Source: Melioribacteraceae bacterium (GTDB lineage: Bacteria > Bacteroidota > Ignavibacteria > Ignavibacteriales > Melioribacteraceae). From it: a DNA stretch of 64,000 nucleotides. Position 1 is the first letter of the stretch. The number at the start of each line of letters is the position of its first letter. The notes below the pieces were generated by a model, which searched no databases, had not been told where the DNA came from, and saw only the letters and a program-made list of their open reading frames with translations. Shown here piece after piece: positions 10,287-18,859 of the stretch. Location: the NCBI GenBank assembly GCA_023230485.1, contig JALNXG010000003.1, positions 1 through 64,000 of the forward strand, given 5' to 3'. Made by a program: the position numbers and the translations under genes.

Positions 10287-10889
10287 TCAATTTAAATAAT
10301 CCTCTATTTGTACAATTTTGTTGGAAATTGCATAGATAGTGAGACCGGCTTGGCTTTTAATACCTGTTTTCTGTGAGATGTTTTTGCGGTGGCTAATAAC
10401 CGTATGAATACTAATATTTAGTTTATCCCCTATTTCTTTATTCGGTAAACCTTTTATTAGGAGTTTTAGAACTTCAATTTCTCTTTCGGAAAGTTGTTCT
10501 ATTTCGCTGCCGTTACTCGAATGATAATCTGAGTTTTTAATTTTATGAATTAACTCGCCTATACTTTCAGGTGAATCGGTTATGTTAATAATTCTATCAA
10601 ATTGAGAAAGAAGATGCTGATCAAAAAAGGTATATACTAATCCAGCCCAAAGAGTATCGGAAAGACTTTTTTTTAGAAGTGAAAATTCCTTTAGTTTATT
10701 CTGAATTTGATTCGGATTAATTATAGCTATATCGATTTGGCTTCCGAATAGCTTCGTATTGAATTCATTAAGCGAATCTATCTTAAAGATTTTGGAATAA
10801 GTCCCTGTTTTCAATAAGATATTGGAAAGACCTTCAGTAATAATTTGGGACGGTTCTAGAATAGCGATATTAATAAGACTCTTAGTCAA
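10287..10889 (-). CDS. LuxR-type regulator with degenerate receiver domain
   Basis: 200 residues. The C-terminal LuxR/GerE helix-turn-helix (about 133-190) is clear: LSEREIEVLKLLIKG, NKEIGDKLNISIHTVISHRKNI. The N-terminal ~115 residues have the alpha/beta pattern of a receiver but the usual phospho-acceptor position reads IAIINPNQ, with Asn where LLD-type Asp is expected, and the acidic pair after strand 1 is ILEPS. It therefore probably does not respond to phosphorylation in the normal way. Its start overlaps the end of the hemerythrin gene by 8 bp, so the two are almost surely translated together, and the hemerythrin protein is the natural candidate for its input. Confidence 0.85.
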   Translation of the reverse strand: MTKSLINIAILEPSQIITEGLSNILLKTGTYSKIFKIDSLNEFNTKLFGSQIDIAIINPNQIQNKLKEFSLLKKSLSDTLWAGLVYTFFDQHLLSQFDRIINITDSPESIGELIHKIKNSDYHSSNGSEIEQLSEREIEVLKLLIKGLPNKEIGDKLNISIHTVISHRKNISQKTGIKSQAGLTIYAISNKIVQIEDYLN

Positions 10890-11601
10890 TCTTCTTTTCC
10901 AATTGACTTACTATCGGGATTAAAATTGTCTCTTCAATTGTAGAATGAATATTAAGGTCGTGCTCGAGATCGCTTAGATTAATAAATATTTTTCTTCTTA
11001 TTATTCTATCATTCTTTACCGGGATATGTTTTAATAGTAATTCCTTTAGATCTGTCAATTTCGATTCAATATCTGAATGATGATCATGATATTCATTGGA
11101 AGAATATTTTTCATTTTCTTTTTCTTGTCCTTGCGAGGCGGATGGATCATATAATTTATAAAAATATGGAAATGCCACTTTATCCTCATAAGCGAGATGC
11201 TCTTTTACTTCATTAAAATATTCATCAAAAAATTTCCCTACTAATTGAATTTCGGGAGAGCTATTTCTTTTATAAAGCTCTTCTATGCAATTTCTGATTT
11301 CGGGGTATTTTTCATTTTCGTAATAATTATGTGCATTCTTTAGATATTTTATTATAGTAGGGATATCAGCCGAACTAAATTCTTCCTCTCCGGTCGGATA
11401 AAATCCATTGAATAAATTTGCAATGGATATAAAGACTGAGGTGGAGATATTTTTTTCAAGGCAGACTTGCTCAATTGTTCTTTCCCCTGATATTAAATCC
11501 AATTCTAGATTTTCTAAGAGAAGTAGTAGTGATGGATTATCAAAAATCAAATCCGAGATTTTCATTTCCGCTTTTATATAATATTTTTCTGTACGGTACA
11601 T
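10882..11601 (-). CDS. hemerythrin-domain protein with ScdA_N-like N-terminus
   Basis: Cytosolic, 239 residues. Residues ~14-60 (ISDLIFDNPSLLLLLE) resemble the N-terminal domain of ScdA/YtfE iron-centre repair proteins, but the Cys pair of that domain is absent (LELDLISGE). The rest is a four-helix hemerythrin domain with a plausible di-iron ligand set: His91, His135-x3-Glu139, His174/His175, His219-x3-Glu223. Such domains bind O2, NO or peroxide or mend Fe-S clusters (family knowledge). SD AAGGAA directly precedes the ATG. The 8-bp overlap with the downstream atypical LuxR regulator suggests a sensor-regulator pair for oxygen or nitrosative stress (inference). Confidence 0.85.
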   Translation of the reverse strand: MYRTEKYYIKAEMKISDLIFDNPSLLLLLENLELDLISGERTIEQVCLEKNISTSVFISIANLFNGFYPTGEEEFSSADIPTIIKYLKNAHNYYENEKYPEIRNCIEELYKRNSSPEIQLVGKFFDEYFNEVKEHLAYEDKVAFPYFYKLYDPSASQGQEKENEKYSSNEYHDHHSDIESKLTDLKELLLKHIPVKNDRIIRRKIFINLSDLEHDLNIHSTIEETILIPIVSQLEKKID

Positions 11602-11680
11602 TTTTCCTTATGATTAATTAAGACAAAGATACTGATTTAAATAAAAAGAATCACACATCAATAATTATCTCAACTTTTCT

Positions 11681-11688
11681 TAGATTTG
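11681..11688 (+). promoter_or_regulatory. candidate Bacteroidota-type -7 element (TAGATTTG)
   Basis: TAGATTTG fits the Bacteroidota -7 consensus TAnnTTTG and lies 21 bases before the ATG of the GH101/129-like gene. No good TTTG was seen at the -33 position, so this is weak. Confidence 0.25.
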
Positions 11689-11709
11689 TAAAAATATTAA
11701 GTCGCTGAT

Positions 11710-14709
11710 ATGATAAATCCAAAACTAATTTTAATACTTACTTACATATTATCTTTTACTTTGCTTGTCTCCCAGATTTACTCACAAAATTTGATAACCA
11801 ATCCGGGTTTTGAAAATGGAATGACGGGCTGGCAGGAAATATGGACTCGTGATGCAAACAAAGGAACTTCTCAAGTTATTTATTCACAAAGTTATACAGG
11901 GAATAATTCCCTAAAACTTTTGCATTGGGGAGTGAACGATTATTCATTCCAACCTATCGGTTATCGTCCGGTAAAAGCGGGCGAGATTTATGATTTTTCT
12001 GCTTGGGTGAATGTTGTAAAATTGAAAAATCGGGGCGAATTATCAATCGCACTTTTTAAGAGCAATAAAGAAGCAGTAAATTGGATTTATGAAGCTGTAC
12101 AATTAAAAAAAACAAACGGACAATTCGAGAAATTCAAAACTACTTTTATAATCCCGGATGGAGTATCATTTATTTGGACTCGTTTTGTAGGTTATGATTC
12201 CACCGAAATATATATAGATGACTGCGAACTGATAAAAACAGGTGATATCGGGAAATCGCAAAACCACTCTCTTCAAAATGAGTATATGTCAGTTATTATA
12301 AATACACCAAGTTTTGCGATGGATATTCATACTAAGTCTGATGGGAAAAATTATACAAGCCAATTAACAAGTTTATTTACAATTAGTTCCGTTGATTCTA
12401 CTGCTTCCTCTTTTACATTTAAGTCAAAGCTAATTTCAGAAAATGCAGATTTTGATATTAAAATTTCACTTATAGATCGTGCGATTAATTTTGAAATTTT
12501 AGGCGATCCAAATGCTGAGATAAAGCATGAGTTTGGATTCCCCGGAGCAATCAATAGTAAGGCAGGTGAGTTTTTGGTTATACCACGAGCCACAGGTATG
12601 CTATTACCGGTGGAAGAGAGCTATCCATTCTATAATTTCAATTTCTTTGAATGGAAATCAACTATGTCATTTATTGGAGCAACTAACCTTAGCTCAGGTT
12701 ATGTTTTGATTTCTGATAATCCGTGGGATACAGGAGTAGAGTTTGTAAAAACGCAATTGAATATTCTAACTGCTCCCCGCCTTACTCATTATCCGAGTAA
12801 AAGCAAATTAGGCTATAATCGTAATTTTCAATTTCATTTTTTTGATACCGGAGGGTATAAAGAAATGACTAACCTATATAGAAATTATGCCAAACACAAA
12901 GGATATATAAAAACCTTTGAAGAAAAGATAACAGAGAATCCTAATATGGAAAAACTATTAGGTGCAGTCAATTTTTACGCAATCAATTGGAGTTTCCAGA
13001 ATACAAATTTTATCGATTCGCTTTATAATTATGGAATTGATAGAGCAATAATTAATTATGGAGGTGAATGGTCTAATCAAAGCTTAATACCGCAATTAGC
13101 AAACAAAGCAAATTCGCTCGGATTAATATCGAGCCGATATGATGCTTTTACAGATGTATGGGAGCCGGGAGTTCATCCTGAAGAAAAATATTTACATCGT
13201 GAGGGTTACCCCGAAGACATAATTATAGAACAGAACGGATCATTTTTAGAAGGTTGGAATGCTTTAATGCAAAACGGAGAGATGTTTCAAGGTTATTATC
13301 TTTGTTCACTTACACATTCAAGACATGCAAATAATCGATTAAGTACCGACCTGGCAAGAGTTAATTATACCGGACGATTTATAGATGTAGAACTTGCTTC
13401 TAAACTTACTGAATGTTATTCCGTAGTCCATCCAGCTACTCGATATCAGGATGCTATGGGGAGAATTGACTTGTTAAATACAGTTAAAAATGTATTTAAT
13501 TTAGTAGCGGGCAGTGAGGAGGCACGTGATTTTGCTTTCCCTGTTGTAGATTATGGTGAAGGTACTATGACGATTTCACCTGATTCACGTTCAGGTTATG
13601 ATTGGTCTGCACCGGTATATGATATAGAAGAAAATTATATAAAATATAATATGAGTGCCGAGAGAAGAATCCCATTACATGGACTTATTTATCACAATGT
13701 TCATGTGCCCACTTGGTACACAGGTGATGGTCTTTCTAAAGTGCCCGAATATTGGGACGAAAAAGATCTATTTAATATTTTATATGCTTCAATGCCCTTA
13801 ATCCTCCCCCCTGACCAAAACTATTGGAATGTAAATAGAGAACGGTTTATATCAAGTGCTAATCTCGTATCAGCGGTTTTCAGAAATTGCGGTTTCGCGA
13901 AAATGACTGATCATCAGTTTCTTTCATCCGATAGAAAAGTGCAGAAGACGGATTATGATAATGGCTGGAGTGTCTGTGCTAATTTTAGAAATTCCGATTT
14001 TACTTACGTAGGGGAAGTAATTCCTTCAGAAGGATTTTATGCAACTAATGGCGAAGAATTTGTTTTTAGGAAAAAGTATGAGGGAAATACCATTGCTGTT
14101 GCTCTATTAAAGGAGCGGATATTTATTAATCCTATGGGAAAAGATATTACTTTTAGCGGTATACGTTCATATGGTTCTACACTAATTAAAAAATATGATA
14201 ATTATTTAGTCGTATCTTTTATAGGCGATCAGAATTTTGTAGATATTAATATTAATGAAATCCCATGGAAGATGAAAAATGTTAAGTTAGAGGGATTAAC
14301 GAATAATGTTCAATACAACTACACCTCATTAGATAATGGTTGGATAAGAATATTAAAAAAAGATAATCAAAGGTTTTATAAAATTTCGGGTGATTTTAGC
14401 TCTGATATTATTGACGACAAAGCGCTTATTACATCATATTCATTAGAGCAGAATTATCCAAATCCATTTAATCCAACAACTTCAATAAATTATACCATTC
14501 CAAAGGGTGGTAATGTTCGATTGGAGATTTACAATTCACTCGGAGAGGTAGTAAATATTCTAAAAGATAGTTATGAAGATGCTGGAAACTATACAATTAC
14601 TTGGACCGGAAAAGATTCAAATGGAAACTCCCTATCTTCCGGAATTTATTTCTATCGACTTATAATAAATGGTTTTACTCAAGTAAGAAAAATGATTCTT
14701 TTGAAATAG
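11710..14709 (+). CDS. T9SS-exported glycoside hydrolase, GH101/GH129-like
   Basis: 999 residues. Signal peptide (1-25); a carbohydrate-binding-like beta domain at ~27-175 (NLITNPGFENGMTGWQ, ending IYIDDCEL); a long central catalytic-type region; a T9SS C-terminal sorting domain at ~910-999 (EQNYPNPFNPTTS, SSGIYFYRL, KMILLK). In the centre, GRFIDVELASKLTECYS followed by HPATRYQD and GSEEARDF resembles the nucleophile and acid/base regions of endo-alpha-N-acetylgalactosaminidase-related families GH101/GH129; this assignment is from pattern recall. Likely acts on glycoprotein-type or other complex glycans at the cell surface. Divergent from the hemerythrin gene with 108 bp between them. Confidence 0.65.
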   Translation: MINPKLILILTYILSFTLLVSQIYSQNLITNPGFENGMTGWQEIWTRDANKGTSQVIYSQSYTGNNSLKLLHWGVNDYSFQPIGYRPVKAGEIYDFSAWVNVVKLKNRGELSIALFKSNKEAVNWIYEAVQLKKTNGQFEKFKTTFIIPDGVSFIWTRFVGYDSTEIYIDDCELIKTGDIGKSQNHSLQNEYMSVIINTPSFAMDIHTKSDGKNYTSQLTSLFTISSVDSTASSFTFKSKLISENADFDIKISLIDRAINFEILGDPNAEIKHEFGFPGAINSKAGEFLVIPRATGMLLPVEESYPFYNFNFFEWKSTMSFIGATNLSSGYVLISDNPWDTGVEFVKTQLNILTAPRLTHYPSKSKLGYNRNFQFHFFDTGGYKEMTNLYRNYAKHKGYIKTFEEKITENPNMEKLLGAVNFYAINWSFQNTNFIDSLYNYGIDRAIINYGGEWSNQSLIPQLANKANSLGLISSRYDAFTDVWEPGVHPEEKYLHREGYPEDIIIEQNGSFLEGWNALMQNGEMFQGYYLCSLTHSRHANNRLSTDLARVNYTGRFIDVELASKLTECYSVVHPATRYQDAMGRIDLLNTVKNVFNLVAGSEEARDFAFPVVDYGEGTMTISPDSRSGYDWSAPVYDIEENYIKYNMSAERRIPLHGLIYHNVHVPTWYTGDGLSKVPEYWDEKDLFNILYASMPLILPPDQNYWNVNRERFISSANLVSAVFRNCGFAKMTDHQFLSSDRKVQKTDYDNGWSVCANFRNSDFTYVGEVIPSEGFYATNGEEFVFRKKYEGNTIAVALLKERIFINPMGKDITFSGIRSYGSTLIKKYDNYLVVSFIGDQNFVDININEIPWKMKNVKLEGLTNNVQYNYTSLDNGWIRILKKDNQRFYKISGDFSSDIIDDKALITSYSLEQNYPNPFNPTTSINYTIPKGGNVRLEIYNSLGEVVNILKDSYEDAGNYTITWTGKDSNGNSLSSGIYFYRLIINGFTQVRKMILLK

Positions 14710-14838
14710 AATGATGGTAATTCAATATAAAAAATTAAAGAGAATTTAAAAGATGAGCTGCTTGCTACATGATGCTATAAATTTTTGCTTCTATAAAATA
14801 ATTTAGGGAAATAGTTTTTTAGATTAACGAAAATTATC

Positions 14839-14899
14839 TTGTCTCTCTTCAAAATTACAGATAAAAGGATAAAATAGAATATCAGTTTGAGAGAGACAA
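14839..14899. repeat. long-loop inverted repeat between convergent genes
   Basis: TTGTCTCTCTTCAAA (14839-14853) and TTTGAGAGAGACAA (14886-14899) can pair over 14 bp with a one-base bulge and a 32-base loop. It lies between the GH101/129-like gene and the convergent helicase gene and may act in transcription end formation. There is no strong T-run. Confidence 0.45.
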
Positions 14900-14911
14900 T
14901 AAAATCATCAC

Positions 14912-16894
14912 CTATTCGGTTGGTGGTGTATCACTCCCCTTATTTGGATTGGTTCTTTTTTGGTAATTTTTTTTATATGGTCTTTTCTTAAACGGCTTTT
15001 TATCCTGCTGTTTTACGTTATCGTGATCATCCCAATGAATTACTTTCTTACGATGTTTCTCCGGAATAGGAACTAGTAATTCTTCTTCAGGGAAGATACA
15101 TTCAATCGAGTTCCCAAGGAATTCTTCTATCTTCGGAATTTCATGTGAATCATTTTCATCAGCAAAATTAATTGAAATACCGGAAGCACCTGCTCTACCT
15201 GTTCTTCCAATGCGATGTACATATTCTTCTGTATCCTGCGGAAGATTATAATTAATAACATGCGAAATTGCTTCAACGTGGATTCCACGAGATGCCACAT
15301 CAGTAGCTACGAGAACACGGACAGTCCCATCGCGGAATTTTTCTAATCTCTTAATTCGCTGACCCTGCTCCACATCCCCCGAAAGAAGTGTAGTGCCAAT
15401 ACCGTACATCTCAAAAGTTTCTTTTAATTTTTTTGCTTCGTGACGGCGATTGACGAATACTAATACACGCTCAAGATTCTTCTGCATAATAATATTATAA
15501 AGAAGAGTTGGCTTCTCGGAAACTGTTGTAATATAAGTTATCTGCTCTATGCTTTCCACAGCAACATTATCAGATTTCATCGAGACTTCAAATGCTTCAT
15601 TAGTCCATGATTCTGATAATCTTCTTACGTCAGTGGACATAGTGGCACTAAAAAACATAGTCTGTCGATTAGTCTTAGGAGGTGTCTTAAAAACAATTTT
15701 CTTTACCGAAGGAATAAATCCCATATTGAGCATTCTATCCGCTTCATCAATTACTAAAATTTCCACTTTACCTAAATCGACTAGACGCTTATCAATGAAA
15801 TCGATAAGTCTGCCCGGTGTACAAATAAGAAGATCAATCGGTGAACTGCGGAGTGCCTTCTGCTGTTTCATATAATCGATTCCGCCAAAGAGGGAAAGAA
15901 TTGTACAAGGGACATATTTCCCTATTGAGCGGGCATCTTTTTCAATTTGTAAAACAAGCTCACGCGTAGGAGCGAGTATCAGTGCACGAGGTGCTCCATG
16001 TTTTCTTTTACCGGTAATCGGCTTCTGGAGAATAATATTAAAAAATGTAATAAGAAAAGCCGCCGTTTTACCCGTGCCAGTTTGTGCTTGAGCAATGATA
16101 TCACTTCCGGTTAAAGATTTTGGAAGCGTTTCTGCTTGCACTTCTGTGCAATGCTGGAATCCTAGATCATATACTCCATGTAAAATTTCATTTGCCAATT
16201 TAAAATCTTGGAAGCGGGATTTGCCCACTACTACTGGTGCTTTGAATACTGATTCATCCCACGGTTCAACCGGAATAATAGGTGCAACTTCACTTTCAAG
16301 AATTTCTGTTTCGTTTTCACCTTCGCTATTCTTTGGAGATGATTTTCTTCTTGAATTAGTCTGAGGTCTGCGTTGTGGTCGGTTCTGTTTTTCATTTGAA
16401 TCAGGAGAAGCATCACCCTCATTATTAGTATTTATATCAGAAGCAGAGCTACTTGAAGATGAAGACTTTCTGTTTTCTGATGATGGTCTTCTACGTGAGG
16501 ATGGTTTTCTTTCACTAGGTGCTGATTTTTCAGTAGAGGTATCACTTTCACTGCTTGAACTTTTTTCGGTGCGAGTACTTTTCCCTGAGCGTTGGCTTTT
16601 TTCAACCGGAGTGCTTTTCTCAACCTGAATTTTTTTCTCTTTTGTGGTATCTTTCGTTCCTGTTGATCTTGATCTTCTTTCTGATGGATCATTTTTTTTA
16701 TCTTCGATATTGCCGCTCTTATTCCCAGCGGCTCTTTTGCTCCTTCTTAATCTATATTCTTCAGGGGTTTCTTTTTTACGAGGTTTGTAAGTTCGTTTTG
16801 TCTCTGTCGATTTTGCAGTTTTTTCTTCAGGTTTTACTTTCTCTTTTTTACTGCTAAATATGTCTTTTATCTTCGATACTAATTTTTTTATCAA
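14912..16894 (-). CDS. DEAD-box RNA helicase with long basic disordered N-terminus
   Basis: ATP-dependent RNA helicase of the RhlB/RhlE/CsdA type. Unusually, the first ~205 residues are low-complexity, rich in Lys, Arg, Ser and Glu (poly-Ser near 144-151), before the Q motif (GFQHCTEVQ). Core motifs: I AQTGTGKT (270-277), Ia PTRELVLQ, Ib TPGRLIDF, II DEAD (383-386), III SAT, then the second domain with VFVNRRHEAK, ATDVASRGIH and HRIGRTGRAG. A short basic tail ends the protein. The start is TTG at 16894; no Met occurs before the helicase core, so this or a still rarer start must be used. It is transcribed away from rmuC. Confidence 0.93.
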   Translation of the reverse strand: MIKKLVSKIKDIFSSKKEKVKPEEKTAKSTETKRTYKPRKKETPEEYRLRRSKRAAGNKSGNIEDKKNDPSERRSRSTGTKDTTKEKKIQVEKSTPVEKSQRSGKSTRTEKSSSSESDTSTEKSAPSERKPSSRRRPSSENRKSSSSSSSASDINTNNEGDASPDSNEKQNRPQRRPQTNSRRKSSPKNSEGENETEILESEVAPIIPVEPWDESVFKAPVVVGKSRFQDFKLANEILHGVYDLGFQHCTEVQAETLPKSLTGSDIIAQAQTGTGKTAAFLITFFNIILQKPITGKRKHGAPRALILAPTRELVLQIEKDARSIGKYVPCTILSLFGGIDYMKQQKALRSSPIDLLICTPGRLIDFIDKRLVDLGKVEILVIDEADRMLNMGFIPSVKKIVFKTPPKTNRQTMFFSATMSTDVRRLSESWTNEAFEVSMKSDNVAVESIEQITYITTVSEKPTLLYNIIMQKNLERVLVFVNRRHEAKKLKETFEMYGIGTTLLSGDVEQGQRIKRLEKFRDGTVRVLVATDVASRGIHVEAISHVINYNLPQDTEEYVHRIGRTGRAGASGISINFADENDSHEIPKIEEFLGNSIECIFPEEELLVPIPEKHRKKVIHWDDHDNVKQQDKKPFKKRPYKKNYQKRTNPNKGSDTPPTE

Positions 16895-17030
16895 TTTTCG
16901 TTCAATCTAGTGAAATAATAATTATTTATAACTATAATATACAGCAAATTTAATTATTGCGGTAATTCGATTTTTATGAGTTCATATTTTTAGTTAATAT
17001 TAGAATACAAACAAAATTGAGTTTTATCAA

Positions 17031-18404
17031 ATGGAAATGATTTTAATTCTTCTTATCACAATCTTATTAATAGTTGCTATAATAATGATTTTTATTTTTC
17101 GTCCGAAGGAGAATGCGGATTCGCAGAATTTGCTAAATAGAATTAATGAGCTGAATAATATACTCACGAAAATCGAAGGGAATCTAAAAGAGGATTTCCG
17201 AATTAATAGACAGGAAAATGCTACGCTTGCTAAAGAAAATCGTTCGGAATTAAGCAATACACTAAAAGATTTCTCAATAAAAAATTCGGATCAATTAGAG
17301 AAATTATTACAGCAATCTAAAAATGATAATATACAAATCAGGGAGGCATTAGTATCAGCATTCAGAGGATTCCAAGAGTCGTTTGAAAAAAGTGTAAATT
17401 CTTTTAATGATTTACAAAAAGAAAAATTTGCACAATTGGAAGTTCGTCAAAATGATTTAGTAAAAAATACTGAATCGAAATTAGAATCTATAAGAATAAC
17501 GGTAGAAGAAAAACTTGAGAAAACATTAAGCGATAGATTGGGACAAAGTTTTGATACTGTGGGTAAGCAATTGATTGAAGTGCAAAAAGGACTTGGTGAA
17601 ATGCAAACCTTAGCGCAGGATGTCGGCGGACTAAAGAAAGTATTAAGTAACGTAAAGATGCGCGGTGGAATTGGCGAAGTGCAATTAGATATGCTTTTAG
17701 AACAGATACTCGCTCCCGATCAATATCAGGCAAACGTAAAAACAAAAGAAGGAAGTAATGACGTTGTAGAATTTGCAATAAAATTGCCTGGAAGAGACGA
17801 AGCCAATTCAAATGTCTGGTTACCGATAGATGCTAAGTTTCCTAAAGATCTTTATGAACATTTGCAAACTGCTTATGACCAAGGTGATATCGAGCAAGTG
17901 GAAATTATGCAAAAGACGCTTCAAACGGCGATAAAAAAAATGGCAAAAGATATCAGTGATAAATATATCGATCCGCCAAATACAACAGATTTCGCTATAA
18001 TGTTTTTACCTTTTGAAGGTATTTATGCGGAGGTAGTCCGTAAAGCAAGTTTATTAGAGGAAATACAAAAAGATTGTAAAGTAATAATTACAGGTCCTTC
18101 TACCTTAGCCGCTTTATTAAATAGTTTACAGATGGGATTCAGAACTTTGGCTATTCAGAAACGGAGCAGTGAAGTCTGGAAAGTACTTGGTGCTGTGAAG
18201 AAAGAATTTGAAAACTTCGGTGGTCTGATGCAGAAAGCTCAAAATAACATACAGACGGGACTGAATCAATTAGATGATGTAATCGGTAAGCGTACAAGAG
18301 CAATCCAGAGAAAATTAACTGGTGTGGAAGCATTGAGCGAATCAGATACAAAAGAAATAATGCCCGAAGCATTAAACGGAAATTTATCAGACGATGATGA
18401 ATAA
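17031..18404 (+). CDS. rmuC: RmuC family protein
   Basis: 457 residues: an N-terminal transmembrane helix (about 3-22), a long coiled coil (~35-200), then the RmuC domain (~210-415) with GGIGEVQLDMLLEQIL, LPIDAKFPKDLYEHL and FAIMFLPFEGIYAEVVR. RmuC proteins limit DNA inversion/recombination in E. coli and have a nuclease-like fold; the exact biochemical role is unsettled. The C-terminal tail is acidic (SDDDE). It is followed after only 8 bp by arfB, so the two form an operon. Confidence 0.93.
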   Translation: MEMILILLITILLIVAIIMIFIFRPKENADSQNLLNRINELNNILTKIEGNLKEDFRINRQENATLAKENRSELSNTLKDFSIKNSDQLEKLLQQSKNDNIQIREALVSAFRGFQESFEKSVNSFNDLQKEKFAQLEVRQNDLVKNTESKLESIRITVEEKLEKTLSDRLGQSFDTVGKQLIEVQKGLGEMQTLAQDVGGLKKVLSNVKMRGGIGEVQLDMLLEQILAPDQYQANVKTKEGSNDVVEFAIKLPGRDEANSNVWLPIDAKFPKDLYEHLQTAYDQGDIEQVEIMQKTLQTAIKKMAKDISDKYIDPPNTTDFAIMFLPFEGIYAEVVRKASLLEEIQKDCKVIITGPSTLAALLNSLQMGFRTLAIQKRSSEVWKVLGAVKKEFENFGGLMQKAQNNIQTGLNQLDDVIGKRTRAIQRKLTGVEALSESDTKEIMPEALNGNLSDDDE

Positions 18405-18412
18405 TTAATTAT

Positions 18413-18841
18413 ATGATAAAAATTAATAGAAATATCGCAATACCCGAATCTGAAATCGTGATGACAGCTATCCGATCTCAAGGAAAGGGGGGACAGAATG
18501 TAAATAAGGTTGCTACTGCAATTCATTTACGTTTTAGCATTCCCGATTCATCGCTCTCGGAAGAAGTAAAAGAAAAACTGCTTCAAATAAATGATAAGAG
18601 ATTGACTAAGGATGGCGTAATAGTTTTTAAAGCGCAACGATTCCGAACTCAAGAGAAGAACCGCGAAGATGCAATTAATAGATTCATCGAATTAATTAAA
18701 AAAGGGATTACAGTCCGTAAGAAAAGAAAACCGACAAAGCCGACTGCCGGCTCCAAGCAGAATCGTTTAGATTCAAAAGCAAAGCGCAGCAAAATAAAAT
18801 CACTAAGAGGAAATCCAAAATTTCCAAACACTATTGAATAA
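18413..18841 (+). CDS. arfB: ArfB/YaeJ ribosome-rescue peptidyl-tRNA hydrolase
   Basis: 142 residues with the GGQ motif at 26-28 (SQGKGGQNVNKVAT), the class-I release-factor catalytic domain without codon-recognition domains, and a Lys/Arg-rich tail (~95-138) that in ArfB enters the empty mRNA channel of stalled ribosomes. Hydrolyses peptidyl-tRNA on ribosomes stuck at mRNA ends. Length matches E. coli ArfB (140). Lies 8 bp after rmuC and meets the convergent CHASE kinase gene 18 bp downstream, with no clear terminator between. Confidence 0.93.
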   Translation: MIKINRNIAIPESEIVMTAIRSQGKGGQNVNKVATAIHLRFSIPDSSLSEEVKEKLLQINDKRLTKDGVIVFKAQRFRTQEKNREDAINRFIELIKKGITVRKKRKPTKPTAGSKQNRLDSKAKRSKIKSLRGNPKFPNTIE

Positions 18842-18859
18842 TAATTTTAGAGAGTAGTT

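Noticed and set aside
16231..16857. Several reading frames on both strands across the helicase N-terminal region
   Set aside because: They are shadows caused by the low-complexity Lys/Ser codons of the real gene; their proteins are equally low in complexity.
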